Assembly (NCBI GenBank): GCA_000687695.1
Contig: JHWZ01000002.1
Location: 186,001-250,000, forward strand
DNA length: 64,000 nucleotides
Origin: Lachnospiraceae bacterium P6B14
GTDB lineage: Bacteria; Bacillota; Clostridia; Lachnospirales; Lachnospiraceae
Direction of reading: 5' to 3'
The notes beneath the pieces are model-generated. The model saw only the letters and a list, made by a program, of their open reading frames with translations. It did not search any database and had not been told where the DNA came from. The position numbers and the translations under genes are program-made. Shown here piece by piece: positions 8,064-14,573 of this stretch (position 1 is the first letter of the stretch; every line of letters starts with the position of its first letter).

Positions 8064-8501
8064 ATGGAAGTAATGAGAGCTACCGAAGAATGGCAAAGAG
8101 CCGGGGCCTATTATGTGCGGATCCAGGCAATGGCAAAGAAGCATCATATCGGTCTCAGACAGGAGTTTGATGATCATGACGGTGACGGAACGAGATATAT
8201 CGTAGTCCTGGATAATGATTTCCCGGTAGCGACAGCCAGAATGTATGAACTGGATAAAGACAGTGTGATGATCGGTCGTGTTGTTGTCCTTCCGGAGTAC
8301 AGGGGAAAGAAAATCGGGAGCCTTGCTGTCTCAGAGTGTGAAAAATGGGCAAAAGAGCTTGGGTTTTCACGTGCTGTGGTGGAGAGTCGTGACAATAAGA
8401 CTAAGTTCTATGAACAACTTGACTATAAGATCACAGGTGATGAGTATATAGACGGTGATACATTTCGGTGTATACGCATGGAAAAGGGGCTGGGAGAGTA
8501 A
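8064..8501 (+). CDS. GNAT-family N-acetyltransferase
   Basis: A 145-residue GNAT protein. The acetyl-CoA-binding motif A is VVVLPEYRGKKIGSLAV (Q/R-x-x-G-x-G/A type) near residues 75-92, followed by the beta-5 strand and KFYEQLDYKITGDEY at the C-terminus. The acceptor is not predictable. A ten-codon frame at 7992 (MSEDIFNLER) upstream is probably noise or a remnant. The stop codon overlaps the next start (TAATG at 8499). Confidence 0.88.
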   Translation: MEVMRATEEWQRAGAYYVRIQAMAKKHHIGLRQEFDDHDGDGTRYIVVLDNDFPVATARMYELDKDSVMIGRVVVLPEYRGKKIGSLAVSECEKWAKELGFSRAVVESRDNKTKFYEQLDYKITGDEYIDGDTFRCIRMEKGLGE

Positions 8502-8780
8502 TGGCAAAGGATAGACTAAACCCATGCATCCACTATGTGTGCAAGGGAGAGACCTGCAAGAAGGGGTTCAAGGATGTGACGCTTGCAAAATGCAAGGACC
8601 TAAGGAATCCGGCTGCGCAGCCCACGCGTCCATGCGTGGGCTAAGCATGCTTGCCGGAGTTCCTGCCGACATCCTGTCTGTGAGAAATACCGACCGAGGA
8701 AATCCGGACAGAAGCAAGAGTCGGTAAAGCAAAAACGCCAGAAAGATCGTGACAGACACGATAACTGGCGGGATTACTGA
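8501..8780 (+). pseudogene. Cys-rich small protein gene interrupted by a palindromic insert
   Basis: The frame at 8501 begins MAKDRLNPCIHYVCKGETCK, typical of a small Cys-rich protein family common in Firmicutes, whose usual continuation is a second CxxC followed by KYxPR. Here the match breaks after AKCK at about 8598. The expected end resumes in the +1 frame from about 8677 (CEKYRPRKSGQKQESVKQKR then QKDRDRHDNWRDY) and stops at 8778-8780. The 60 bp palindrome at 8604-8663 lies exactly in the break. The sequence therefore looks like a gene split by insertion of a structured repeat. As it stands only a 47-residue truncated product can be made. Confidence 0.75.
8604..8663. repeat. 60 bp palindromic element inside a gene
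   Basis: The outer arms GGAATCCGGC and GCCGGAGTTCC are near-perfect inverted repeats. The core is a perfect 9 bp stem, AGCCCACGC (8619-8627) with GCGTGGGCT (8634-8642), around a GTCCAT loop. The right arm's complement contains GGCAAGCATGCTTAGCC, resembling the leader hairpin at 12132-12152. It fits a REP/MITE-like extragenic palindrome that has landed in a coding region. Confidence 0.75.
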
Positions 8781-8790
8781 GGTAAATGTA

Positions 8791-9774
8791 ATGCAGTACG
8801 TGGTTTGGGGTGTCATCGCCTATCTGGTTTTGATCAACATAGTGACATTCATCGTGTTTGGTGTTGATAAGGCGAAGGCGAAGAATCATAGCTGGCGTGT
8901 TCCGGAAAAGACGCTGTTTCTTTTGTCGATAATAGGCGGAAGCGTAGGTGCAATCATTGGGATGCATACATTCAGGCATAAGACGAGGAAATGGTACTTT
9001 GCGTTCGGGATACCGGCTATCCTGATCATTCAGCTTGCGGCAGCGTGGGCGTCCGGGGTGTTTTCTGTTGAGTCAGCGGACATTTTTCAGGCAGTGATAG
9101 AGTCTCCGGCACCGATTGCGGATGAAGTAGATATCACTCCGGAGACGGAAGAGGATGATTCGGAGCATCTTCCGATCAATTCGGAAGATATTCCTGATTA
9201 TGCAGATAGCGATACGATCGTATTTAATCATGACCGGCCACTCTTTACGGATAAGGAAAAAGAAGAGATTCAGGGAGAATCCTATAGCGAATTGGATTCT
9301 CTTGGACGCTGTGGAGAGGCAGTGGCAAGGCTTCACAAGTCCATGATGCCGACCGGTGAGAGAGGTCCAATCGGTCACATCCGACCTTCCGGCTGGCATA
9401 CGGTGAAGTATCCGGATCTCATAAAGGACAGATACCTGTATAACAGGTGTCATCTGATCGCATTTGCCTTAACGGGACAGACCGATAACGAGAAGAACCT
9501 GATCACCGGAACGAGACATATGAACGCTGAACTCATGCTTCCTTATGAGAAACGAGTGATTGATTACCTTGAGGATACGGGAAATCACGTTCTATACCGT
9601 GTGAGACCGAGATTTAAGAAGGATGAACTCGTAGCCAGAGGCATCGAGATGGAAGCATGGTCCGTGGAGGACGAGGGCGAAGGTCTGTCCTTCCATGTAT
9701 TTATCTACAATGTACAGCCCGGGATCGAGATTGATTATAAGACCGGGGAGTCAAAGAGAGCGAAGGAGGATTGA
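8791..9774 (+). CDS. DUF1294 membrane domain fused to DNA/RNA non-specific endonuclease
   Basis: A 327-residue two-part protein. Residues about 1-95 are a DUF1294 module: helix YVVWGVIAYLVLINIVTFIV, the conserved FGVDKAKAKNHSWRVPE and GGSVGAIIGMHTFRHKTRKW, then a second helix. An acidic linker (about 105-150) precedes a beta-beta-alpha-metal nuclease domain whose catalytic motif is NRCHLIAFALTG, with His221, and the N of NEKNLITGTRHMN as metal-site region. The topology suggests a membrane-tethered nuclease facing outward, as for EndA in DNA uptake, but that is inference. ATG 8791 with GAGGT seven bases upstream is preferred over 8749. Confidence 0.85.
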   Translation: MQYVVWGVIAYLVLINIVTFIVFGVDKAKAKNHSWRVPEKTLFLLSIIGGSVGAIIGMHTFRHKTRKWYFAFGIPAILIIQLAAAWASGVFSVESADIFQAVIESPAPIADEVDITPETEEDDSEHLPINSEDIPDYADSDTIVFNHDRPLFTDKEKEEIQGESYSELDSLGRCGEAVARLHKSMMPTGERGPIGHIRPSGWHTVKYPDLIKDRYLYNRCHLIAFALTGQTDNEKNLITGTRHMNAELMLPYEKRVIDYLEDTGNHVLYRVRPRFKKDELVARGIEMEAWSVEDEGEGLSFHVFIYNVQPGIEIDYKTGESKRAKED

Positions 9775-9777
9775 GAT

Positions 9778-10104
9778 ATGGGCAATCACGAAGAAACGGC
9801 AAGAACCATCCATCGGTCGGGTAACAGTTGCTCGGCATCGGTGTACAACGCTTTCAAAGATGTGAACACATCCGGTGACGGCAAGGTACCTGCACCACGC
9901 AGTGAAGGCGGAAAGTGCGGCGCGGTTTTAGCAGCGGAGAAGCTGATCCGTGAGATGGGGCTCGGTGATCCGGATGCCTTTGATGAGGTGTTTCAGGCAC
10001 AGTACGGATCGTTAAAGTGCGGGGAGCTGATGGCAAGGAACGGCCGCCAGTGTAACGAATATGTGGGCTTTGCTGCGGCGAAGGTCGATGAGATGAGGGT
10101 ATGA
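9778..10104 (+). CDS. C_GCAxxG_C_C-family putative redox protein
   Basis: A 108-residue cytosolic protein with the spaced cysteines of the C_GCAxxG_C_C family (PF09719): Cys18 in GNSCSASVYNAF, EGGKCGAVLAAEKLI near residue 46, KCGELM near residue 80 and QCNEYVGFAA near residue 91. The second motif reads CGAVLAA rather than the exact consensus. The family is thought to be redox-active or cofactor-binding, without a defined reaction. It begins three bases after the nuclease gene, and its stop overlaps the HD gene (ATGA). Confidence 0.8.
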   Translation: MGNHEETARTIHRSGNSCSASVYNAFKDVNTSGDGKVPAPRSEGGKCGAVLAAEKLIREMGLGDPDAFDEVFQAQYGSLKCGELMARNGRQCNEYVGFAAAKVDEMRV

Positions 10105-10568
10105 GTATGGGAAGATTGAAGGAATTACGTAAATACGTTGACAATGAATTGAACCAGATGGAGGATGCCGATAAGCGTACGAGTGCCATCGTGCATCTGT
10201 ATGGCGTGTCGTTAGCGGCTACCATCCTGGCAAAGAAGCGTGGACTTGATGAAGAACTAGCAGCTATGGCGGCGATGCTCCACGATATGCATGCCTATAA
10301 GACCGGATCCTATGATGATCACGCACATAAGGGGGCAGATCTGGCAAGGGAGATTCTTGGTGAACTGAACCTCACTACTCCGGAGGAGACGGATATCATC
10401 TGTTCTGCTATCTATCATCACGATGACAAGCACACGGTGGACTCTCCGATGGATGAACTACTTAAAGATGCCGATGTGATCCATCATACGATGAATGACA
10501 GTTCCAAGGCGGTTAAGGAGAAGGAGCAGGCAAGGTATGATGCTCTTTGTAAGGAACTGGGGGTGTAG
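10101..10568 (+). CDS. HD-domain protein
   Basis: A 155-residue HD-superfamily protein. A histidine in IVHLYGVS, the HD pair in MAAMLHDMHAYKTG at about residue 60, further histidines in DDHAHKGAD and YHHDDKH, and a final aspartate in LKDADVIHH fit a complete metal-binding set of the YedJ/YpgQ type. Phosphohydrolase activity on nucleotides is likely; the substrate is unknown. The ATG at 10101 overlaps the previous stop; ATG 10107 is a possible alternative start. Confidence 0.87.
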   Translation: MSMGRLKELRKYVDNELNQMEDADKRTSAIVHLYGVSLAATILAKKRGLDEELAAMAAMLHDMHAYKTGSYDDHAHKGADLAREILGELNLTTPEETDIICSAIYHHDDKHTVDSPMDELLKDADVIHHTMNDSSKAVKEKEQARYDALCKELGV

Positions 10569-10640
10569 ATGATTGTTAATGCGTTGTTTGTAGGTGCTAG
10601 TGGAAATCTAGTATAATAGGGCAGTACGGAGGAATACATC

Positions 10641-10889
10641 ATGGATAGAGACATACATACGGATGCGCTCATTTATCGGACGACGGTTCTGAGCGAAGGG
10701 CTGAAGCTGTCAGAGGATACAGTGGAGCGTGTCGTGGATATTCAGGAGAGGTATCAGAGGCAGGGACACTCCATCGATTTTGTGGATTTTTTGCTGGATG
10801 ACGATAACGAGGTCAACCGTCGGTGTGAGGAAGCGGAGAGATATCTGCTGACAGTGACGGCGAGACGGTCGTATGAGGATAGGGTATAG
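10641..10889 (+). CDS. Hypothetical protein, 82 residues
   Basis: A small, highly charged, mostly helical protein (many Glu, Arg, Asp) with no membrane segment. The start ATG follows CGGAGG, and a good -10 (TATAAT, 10612-10617) lies 23 bases upstream, although no matching -35 is clear. I do not recognise the family. The charge pattern would fit a small regulator or antitoxin-like protein, but nothing shows that. Confidence 0.6.
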   Translation: MDRDIHTDALIYRTTVLSEGLKLSEDTVERVVDIQERYQRQGHSIDFVDFLLDDDNEVNRRCEEAERYLLTVTARRSYEDRV

Positions 10890-11010
10890 GAAGATCATTC
10901 TAAACAATTGAACATGTTGGCGCCTGCTGCCACCGGGTAGTGGGGTTTACGTCATGTCTTTCATCTGATGGGGGGGGGTATCTTTACTTTTTAGAGCATG
11001 GATCATCAAA

Positions 11011-11052
11011 ATCTTTACTTTTTGGCGCCTTTGTGCTAAAATAAGTAAAGAT
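11011..11052 (+). promoter_or_regulatory. Promoter-operator of the HTH-Fic gene
   Basis: TTTACT (11014-11019) and TAAAAT (11037-11042) with a 17 bp spacer. A perfect 10 bp inverted repeat, ATCTTTACTT (11011-11020) and AAGTAAAGAT (11043-11052), covers the -35 and start region. A third copy of ATCTTTACTTTTT lies upstream at 10980-10992. This is a strong candidate operator for self-regulation by the helix-turn-helix of the gene product. Confidence 0.75.
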
Positions 11053-11068
11053 TGGAGGTGCAAAGCCA

Positions 11069-11989
11069 ATGATTTCATATGAGGGGCTTGAAAATGCGCT
11101 AAAGGAAAAAGGTATTGGTAAGACGGAACTGTCTAAGCAGCTCGGGCTGTCAACCAGAACCATTGCAAAGATTGGAAAGGGCGAAAAGCTTTCCAATAGG
11201 AGTCTGATAAAGATAGCTGATTATCTCGGAGTTAAGCCGGAGCTTCTTATGAGAGAGGTATCCGACAATATAATCCTTCAGGTGCTTCGTGAAGAAAAAG
11301 AGATGAAGCTGTCCGGGGGGCTCTATCATGAGTTGCAGGTCAGAATGACATATAATTCAAACCATATCGAGGGAAGCAAGCTCTCCGAGGATCAGACAAG
11401 GCTGATCTTTGAGACAAATACACTTGATGTAGGTGATGGGATACCGGTGGATGATGTGCTGGAAACGGTTCATCATTTCCGAGCGATTGATTATGTTATC
11501 GATACAGCAGAGGATGAGCTTACAGAAGAAATCATCAAGAATCTGCATTATATTCTGAAGCATGATACAAAGGATTCGACACTTTCATGGTTTGCGGTAG
11601 GCGATTATAAGAAACGTGCGAATGTTGTTGGCGGAAGAGAGACATCCAAACCGTCAGAAGTGCATAAGCATATGCAGGCACTGCTTTCCCAGTACAATGC
11701 AACGGATAATGTAACAGTAGAGGATATCATTGCCTTACATGCTGAGTTTGAGTATATACATCCGTTTCAGGATGGTAACGGGAGAGTAGGCAGGCTTGTA
11801 GCGTTGAAGGAGTGCTTACGACATAATGTGATTCCTTTTATCATAGAGGATGCAAAAAAGAATTTCTATTACAGAGGACTCTCTGATTGGAGAAATGAAA
11901 AAGGCTGGCTTACGGATACATGCCTGGATGGGCAGGATACATTTGTAAGGCTGCTTGATATGTTGGAAATACCATACGATCGCAAATAG
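11069..11989 (+). CDS. XRE-type HTH fused to a Fic domain
   Basis: A 306-residue protein. Residues 1-62 form an XRE helix-turn-helix (GKTELSKQLGLSTRTIAKI). Residues about 85-300 form a Fic domain with the complete catalytic motif HPFQDGNGRVGRL from His231. The inhibitory helix motif S-x-x-x-E-G is present as SNHIEG (Ser97 to Gly102) N-terminal to the catalytic core, which marks a class II, self-inhibited Fic protein. Fic enzymes usually transfer AMP to protein hydroxyl groups. The attached DNA-binding domain and the palindromic promoter suggest it controls its own transcription. No separate antitoxin gene is visible. Confidence 0.9.
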   Translation: MISYEGLENALKEKGIGKTELSKQLGLSTRTIAKIGKGEKLSNRSLIKIADYLGVKPELLMREVSDNIILQVLREEKEMKLSGGLYHELQVRMTYNSNHIEGSKLSEDQTRLIFETNTLDVGDGIPVDDVLETVHHFRAIDYVIDTAEDELTEEIIKNLHYILKHDTKDSTLSWFAVGDYKKRANVVGGRETSKPSEVHKHMQALLSQYNATDNVTVEDIIALHAEFEYIHPFQDGNGRVGRLVALKECLRHNVIPFIIEDAKKNFYYRGLSDWRNEKGWLTDTCLDGQDTFVRLLDMLEIPYDRK

Positions 11990-12016
11990 CGATGTTGGAT
12001 ATATATAATAACTGAT

Positions 12017-12041
12017 GGATCTCTTCGGAGGTCCATTTTTT
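12017..12041 (+). terminator. Rho-independent terminator of the HTH-Fic gene
   Basis: A 7 bp stem (GGATCTC with GAGGTCC, one G-T pair) with a TTCG tetraloop is followed by ATTTTTT. Confidence 0.85.
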
Positions 12042-12081
12042 ACCGCTCATTCCCGTATGTCTACCGCTCATGGCGGATTCG

Positions 12082-12152
12082 TTGAAATGGCATATTCTTC
12101 GTGATATAGTGCATACAACAACAAAAACACAGGCAAGCAAAAATGCTTAGCC
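12082..12152 (+). promoter_or_regulatory. Promoter and leader hairpin
   Basis: TTGAAA (12082-12087) and TATAGT (12105-12110) have a 17 bp spacer. The leader then contains a hairpin (12132-12152: GGC-AAGCA, AAAA loop, TGCTT-A-GCC) before AAAGGAGG. The hairpin shares sequence with the palindrome at 8604-8663. Confidence 0.65.
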
Positions 12153-12177
12153 GCCAATCCAAAAGGAGGATATCACT

Positions 12178-12852
12178 ATGAAGAATATGAGCATTGTAAA
12201 AAAGGTAGCAGCAATCACACTCGCATGTGCAATGGCACTCACCGTAAGCCCGGTCATGAACGCAGGAGCAAAGTCAGGACACTGGTACTACAGAGGTGAA
12301 GGTTGGGAGACGCCGGCAACACCGGAGATCGACAACACTTTGAAAGCTATCGTTGAGAGAGCCACAGTAGAATACACGGATGATTGGGATTACACACCGA
12401 TAGCACTTTTGGCAGAGAGAGAAAATGAAGGTCAGGATTTCAAAGTGTTCTGCAGAAGGACCAAGACCATGCCGGGGGCAAAGAGCACTTACTCGATCCT
12501 TGAGATCCATACAACATTCCTGGAGGAAGCTGTTATTTCCGAAATGATCGATACCGATATCGAGGCATATGGGTATCTCGATCCGGATGACTTTATGGAG
12601 ACGGACTCACCTGTCATCTCTCGCTATGAGGGTCGCATTTTTGAAGAAGCAGTCGGAAACATCGACGGAGTGAGCTTCAAGCCGCTTGGACTCCTGGCTA
12701 CGAGAAAGACCAACGAGATGGATTACTGCTTCATCGCTGAGATGACCAAGGTCTCAAACAATGAGGTTCCTACATACGCACTGATCTACATAAACGTAAA
12801 TGATGAGGGTTTGGTTAAGTTTGACGGAAGCAAGTCAGTTGAACTGATCTAA
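12178..12852 (+). CDS. Secreted protein with internal duplication
   Basis: A 224-residue exported protein. The signal peptide (KKVAAITLACAMALTVSPVM, cleavage near NAGAKS) is followed by two similar units of about 80 residues. The first contains YTPIALLAERENEGQDFKVF and the second FKPLGLLATRKTNEMDYCFI, each followed by a strand ending in an ILEIH or ALIYI motif. The alternation of one helix and several strands is cystatin-like. No catalytic residues or surface anchor are visible. The function is unknown, possibly a secreted binding or inhibitor protein. It is transcribed alone between its own promoter and terminator. Confidence 0.75.
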   Translation: MKNMSIVKKVAAITLACAMALTVSPVMNAGAKSGHWYYRGEGWETPATPEIDNTLKAIVERATVEYTDDWDYTPIALLAERENEGQDFKVFCRRTKTMPGAKSTYSILEIHTTFLEEAVISEMIDTDIEAYGYLDPDDFMETDSPVISRYEGRIFEEAVGNIDGVSFKPLGLLATRKTNEMDYCFIAEMTKVSNNEVPTYALIYINVNDEGLVKFDGSKSVELI

Positions 12853-12874
12853 TGATAATCCTCCAACGATAGAG

Positions 12875-12905
12875 GGCAGGCGACTTCGGTCACCTGCCTT
12901 TTTTT
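12875..12905 (+). terminator. Rho-independent terminator
   Basis: A 10 bp stem with one mismatch (12875-12884 with 12889-12898), a TTCG loop and seven T. Bases 12906-13138 downstream show no gene and no convincing promoter. Confidence 0.9.
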
Positions 12906-13138
12906 GGTTGTCTGTATCGAATGGACATGGTTATGGGTGTCATATCATTTTTCTGAAAAAATCTCAAAAAAAGCCTGATGGATTCTGTTATGTGTACTGA
13001 TTTTTGGACAGGTAGTTGTTGTAGAATCAAAGTGTCAGGAGGGGGAGAGACCCCTTCAAAACGATAAAAATAACGATTTTTCGGTATGTATGGAGGTTTG
13101 TGAGATGAGCTGAGACTCGGAAAGGGTACGGTGATCCT

Positions 13139-13459
13139 ATGATGAAAGAGCAGATCGTAGCAAAGATGATGTTCATTCTTCCCGGAGAGGAAGGAAAAAG
13201 ATGTCACGTAAGCGTAGATGATGCTGGTCAGGCAAAGGTGATGCTTGATCTGCACAGGCTTGACAGGTACAAGGCTGCAAGGCTCCTCAACAATGTGATC
13301 ACGATCATCCGGGAGCCATTCACTTTGGAAGTGGTTCACGGATACAACAGAGGAACGGTTCTTCGCACTTATGTGAATGAAGAACTCGTAAACAAGAGGA
13401 TCAAGACCAGATACATCTGCAACTACAACGAAGGTGTCACGGTAATGAAGATAGCGTAA
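13139..13459 (+). CDS. Smr-domain-like small protein
   Basis: A 106-residue protein whose middle matches the Smr (small MutS-related) core: MLDLHRLDRYKAARLLNNVI for the DLH-x-A-x-x-L segment and LEVVHGYNRGTVLRTYV for the HGxGxGxLR segment. The loop glycines are partly changed (HGYNRGT), so nuclease activity is uncertain. Smr domains bind or cut nucleic acids. The gene opens a tight run of five or six tiny genes up to 14444. Either of the adjacent ATGs (13139, 13142) could be the start. Confidence 0.65.
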   Translation: MMKEQIVAKMMFILPGEEGKRCHVSVDDAGQAKVMLDLHRLDRYKAARLLNNVITIIREPFTLEVVHGYNRGTVLRTYVNEELVNKRIKTRYICNYNEGVTVMKIA

Positions 13460-13471
13460 GGGGGTGAGCGT

Positions 13472-13558
13472 ATGCTTCACTTTGTAGGTTGGTCGCTAAG
13501 AACAGTGTTCCGGGTGGTGACGGTGCCGATAAGGGAGGTCATCCACCAATTCAAATGA
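13472..13558 (+). CDS. Possible 28-residue small protein
   Basis: A frame of 28 codons (MLHFVGWSLRTVFRVVTVPI followed by REVIHQFK) starts seven bases after GGGGGTGAG, 13 bases behind the previous stop, and ends 20 bases before the next start. The spacing and the amphipathic, basic composition support a real small gene in this operon; there is no family to compare with. Confidence 0.4.
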   Translation: MLHFVGWSLRTVFRVVTVPIREVIHQFK

Positions 13559-13578
13559 TAAGGACTCGGGAGGAAGAT

Positions 13579-13710
13579 ATGTTTAGAAGGATCAGGTTTT
13601 GGCTGAAGAGGGATTCCCGCAGGATGCATTGCAGGGCTTTCTGCGGGACATGTCCTTACTTCGAACAGTGTGCATGTGAATTGACGAAGGAGGAAGGGAA
13701 AGATGAGTGA
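13579..13710 (+). CDS. Cys-rich small protein, 43 residues
   Basis: The start ATG follows GGGAGGAAG. The product is basic at the N-terminus (MFRRIRFWLKRDSRRMH) and then has a compact cysteine cluster, CRAFCGTCPYFEQCACE, which could bind zinc or an iron-sulfur cluster. It overlaps the next gene by eight bases. The family is not recognised. Confidence 0.6.
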   Translation: MFRRIRFWLKRDSRRMHCRAFCGTCPYFEQCACELTKEEGKDE

Positions 13711-13888
13711 GAAGTGGCAGCTTAATGTGATGACGATCGCAATGGCCATAGGAATCGTGCTCGTTTGGATCACATGGGATCCGGGAGTGGTGATCTGTAC
13801 GATGGTGTTGTCGGTTTTGAGGCTTGGAAGCCTATTCTGGGAATATCCCGATATGGTCGGGATTGAAGTCGATGAGTATGAGAGGTGA
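13703..13888 (+). CDS. Small membrane protein, 61 residues
   Basis: One or two hydrophobic helices (VMTIAMAIGIVLVWITW and GVVICTMVLSVLRLGSLF) are followed by a short acidic tail (WEYPDMVGIEVDEYER). The ribosome site AAGGAGGAAGGG is inside the upstream gene. A truncated copy of the C-terminal part lies at 7044-7118, so the gene belongs to a small family repeated in this genome. The function is unknown. Confidence 0.65.
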   Translation: MSEKWQLNVMTIAMAIGIVLVWITWDPGVVICTMVLSVLRLGSLFWEYPDMVGIEVDEYER

Positions 13889-13902
13889 AAGGCGGTGGTC
13901 TT

Positions 13903-14184
13903 ATGGCTAAGAAGAATGGTCCAAATTATCAGTATATGTGGTATGTGGATTCTGATCAACTCGTCAGGTATGATTCTGACAAGGTTAGTTTTGCATGTTT
14001 TAGCTTCAGTCAGTGCAAATGGAAGGATGAAGCGAATCTTAGGGAAATCTTTACCGGAGATATAAGAGTATGGTATCTGACCGATGCAGAAACAAAGGTA
14101 GTTATCTGCACTCTCAGGAAAGGAAAGGGGAAGAGTGCAACGGATAAGGTAAGGCAGATCATGAGAGAGATTAGGGGTGAATGA
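13903..14184 (+). CDS. Hypothetical protein, 93 residues
   Basis: A soluble alpha/beta-looking protein with aromatic-rich N-terminus (YQYMWYVDSDQLVRYDSD), two cysteines in SFACFSFSQCKW and a basic C-terminal helix. The ATG at 13903 behind AAAGGCGGTGG is preferred over a GTG at 13885 that overlaps the previous stop. The family is not recognised. It ends within the ribosome-site region of the next gene. Confidence 0.55.
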   Translation: MAKKNGPNYQYMWYVDSDQLVRYDSDKVSFACFSFSQCKWKDEANLREIFTGDIRVWYLTDAETKVVICTLRKGKGKSATDKVRQIMREIRGE

Positions 14185-14204
14185 GCACCTGGAAGGAGGT
14201 CGCT

Positions 14205-14444
14205 ATGAACGAGGACTATGGATGGTTTAGCAGGAGGGTGGATTTCAATCTCTTGCAGGATACGGAGCATTATGACGAGCCGGGAGTAAAGTACCATGTG
14301 TGCCCGATGTGCGGTGGAGACTATCTTCCGAAGGATTTCACGGATGTTTATGGTCAGCCGATGTGTATTGATTGTTATAGCGAGTACCGTGAGTGGGAGA
14401 AAAACAGAGATAGGGTAGCAAAGGCTGCCTGGTGTGGTATCTGA
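14205..14444 (+). CDS. Zinc-ribbon small protein
   Basis: A 79-residue protein from ATG 14205, which has an ideal AAGGAGG ten bases upstream. Two CxxC pairs (CPMCGG near residue 35 and CIDC near residue 58) form a zinc-ribbon-like unit, with further charged helix (YSEYREWEKNRDRV) behind. Proteins of this kind bind nucleic acid or protein partners; nothing specific can be said. It is the last gene of the small-gene run. Confidence 0.65.
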   Translation: MNEDYGWFSRRVDFNLLQDTEHYDEPGVKYHVCPMCGGDYLPKDFTDVYGQPMCIDCYSEYREWEKNRDRVAKAAWCGI

Positions 14445-14458
14445 TTGTAAAAAGCAGA

Positions 14459-14488
14459 TTGACATAGTCGGAGTGCTCGGAGTATAAT
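14459..14488 (+). promoter_or_regulatory. Consensus promoter of the EEP / 785-residue gene pair
   Basis: TTGACA (14459-14464) and TATAAT (14483-14488) with an 18 bp spacer, a full consensus promoter. The leader to 14573 is about 80 bases, AT-rich and without a clear hairpin. Confidence 0.85.
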
Positions 14489-14573
14489 TGTTTTATTAGT
14501 TGAAACTTTGAAAAAGTGCGATTTTTCGTATTTATTGGAGTATCAGGGAAAGAGGGATTAAGGGGGAATAAGT

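Noticed and set aside
8524..8727. A 67-codon frame in the interrupted Cys-rich gene
   Set aside because: It is out of frame with both halves of the recognised protein and has no start signal.
13081..13138. Possible riboswitch-like sequence (CTGAGACTCGG) before the Smr-like gene
   Set aside because: It resembles only a fragment of a TPP-type box, with no second conserved element or suitable hairpins.
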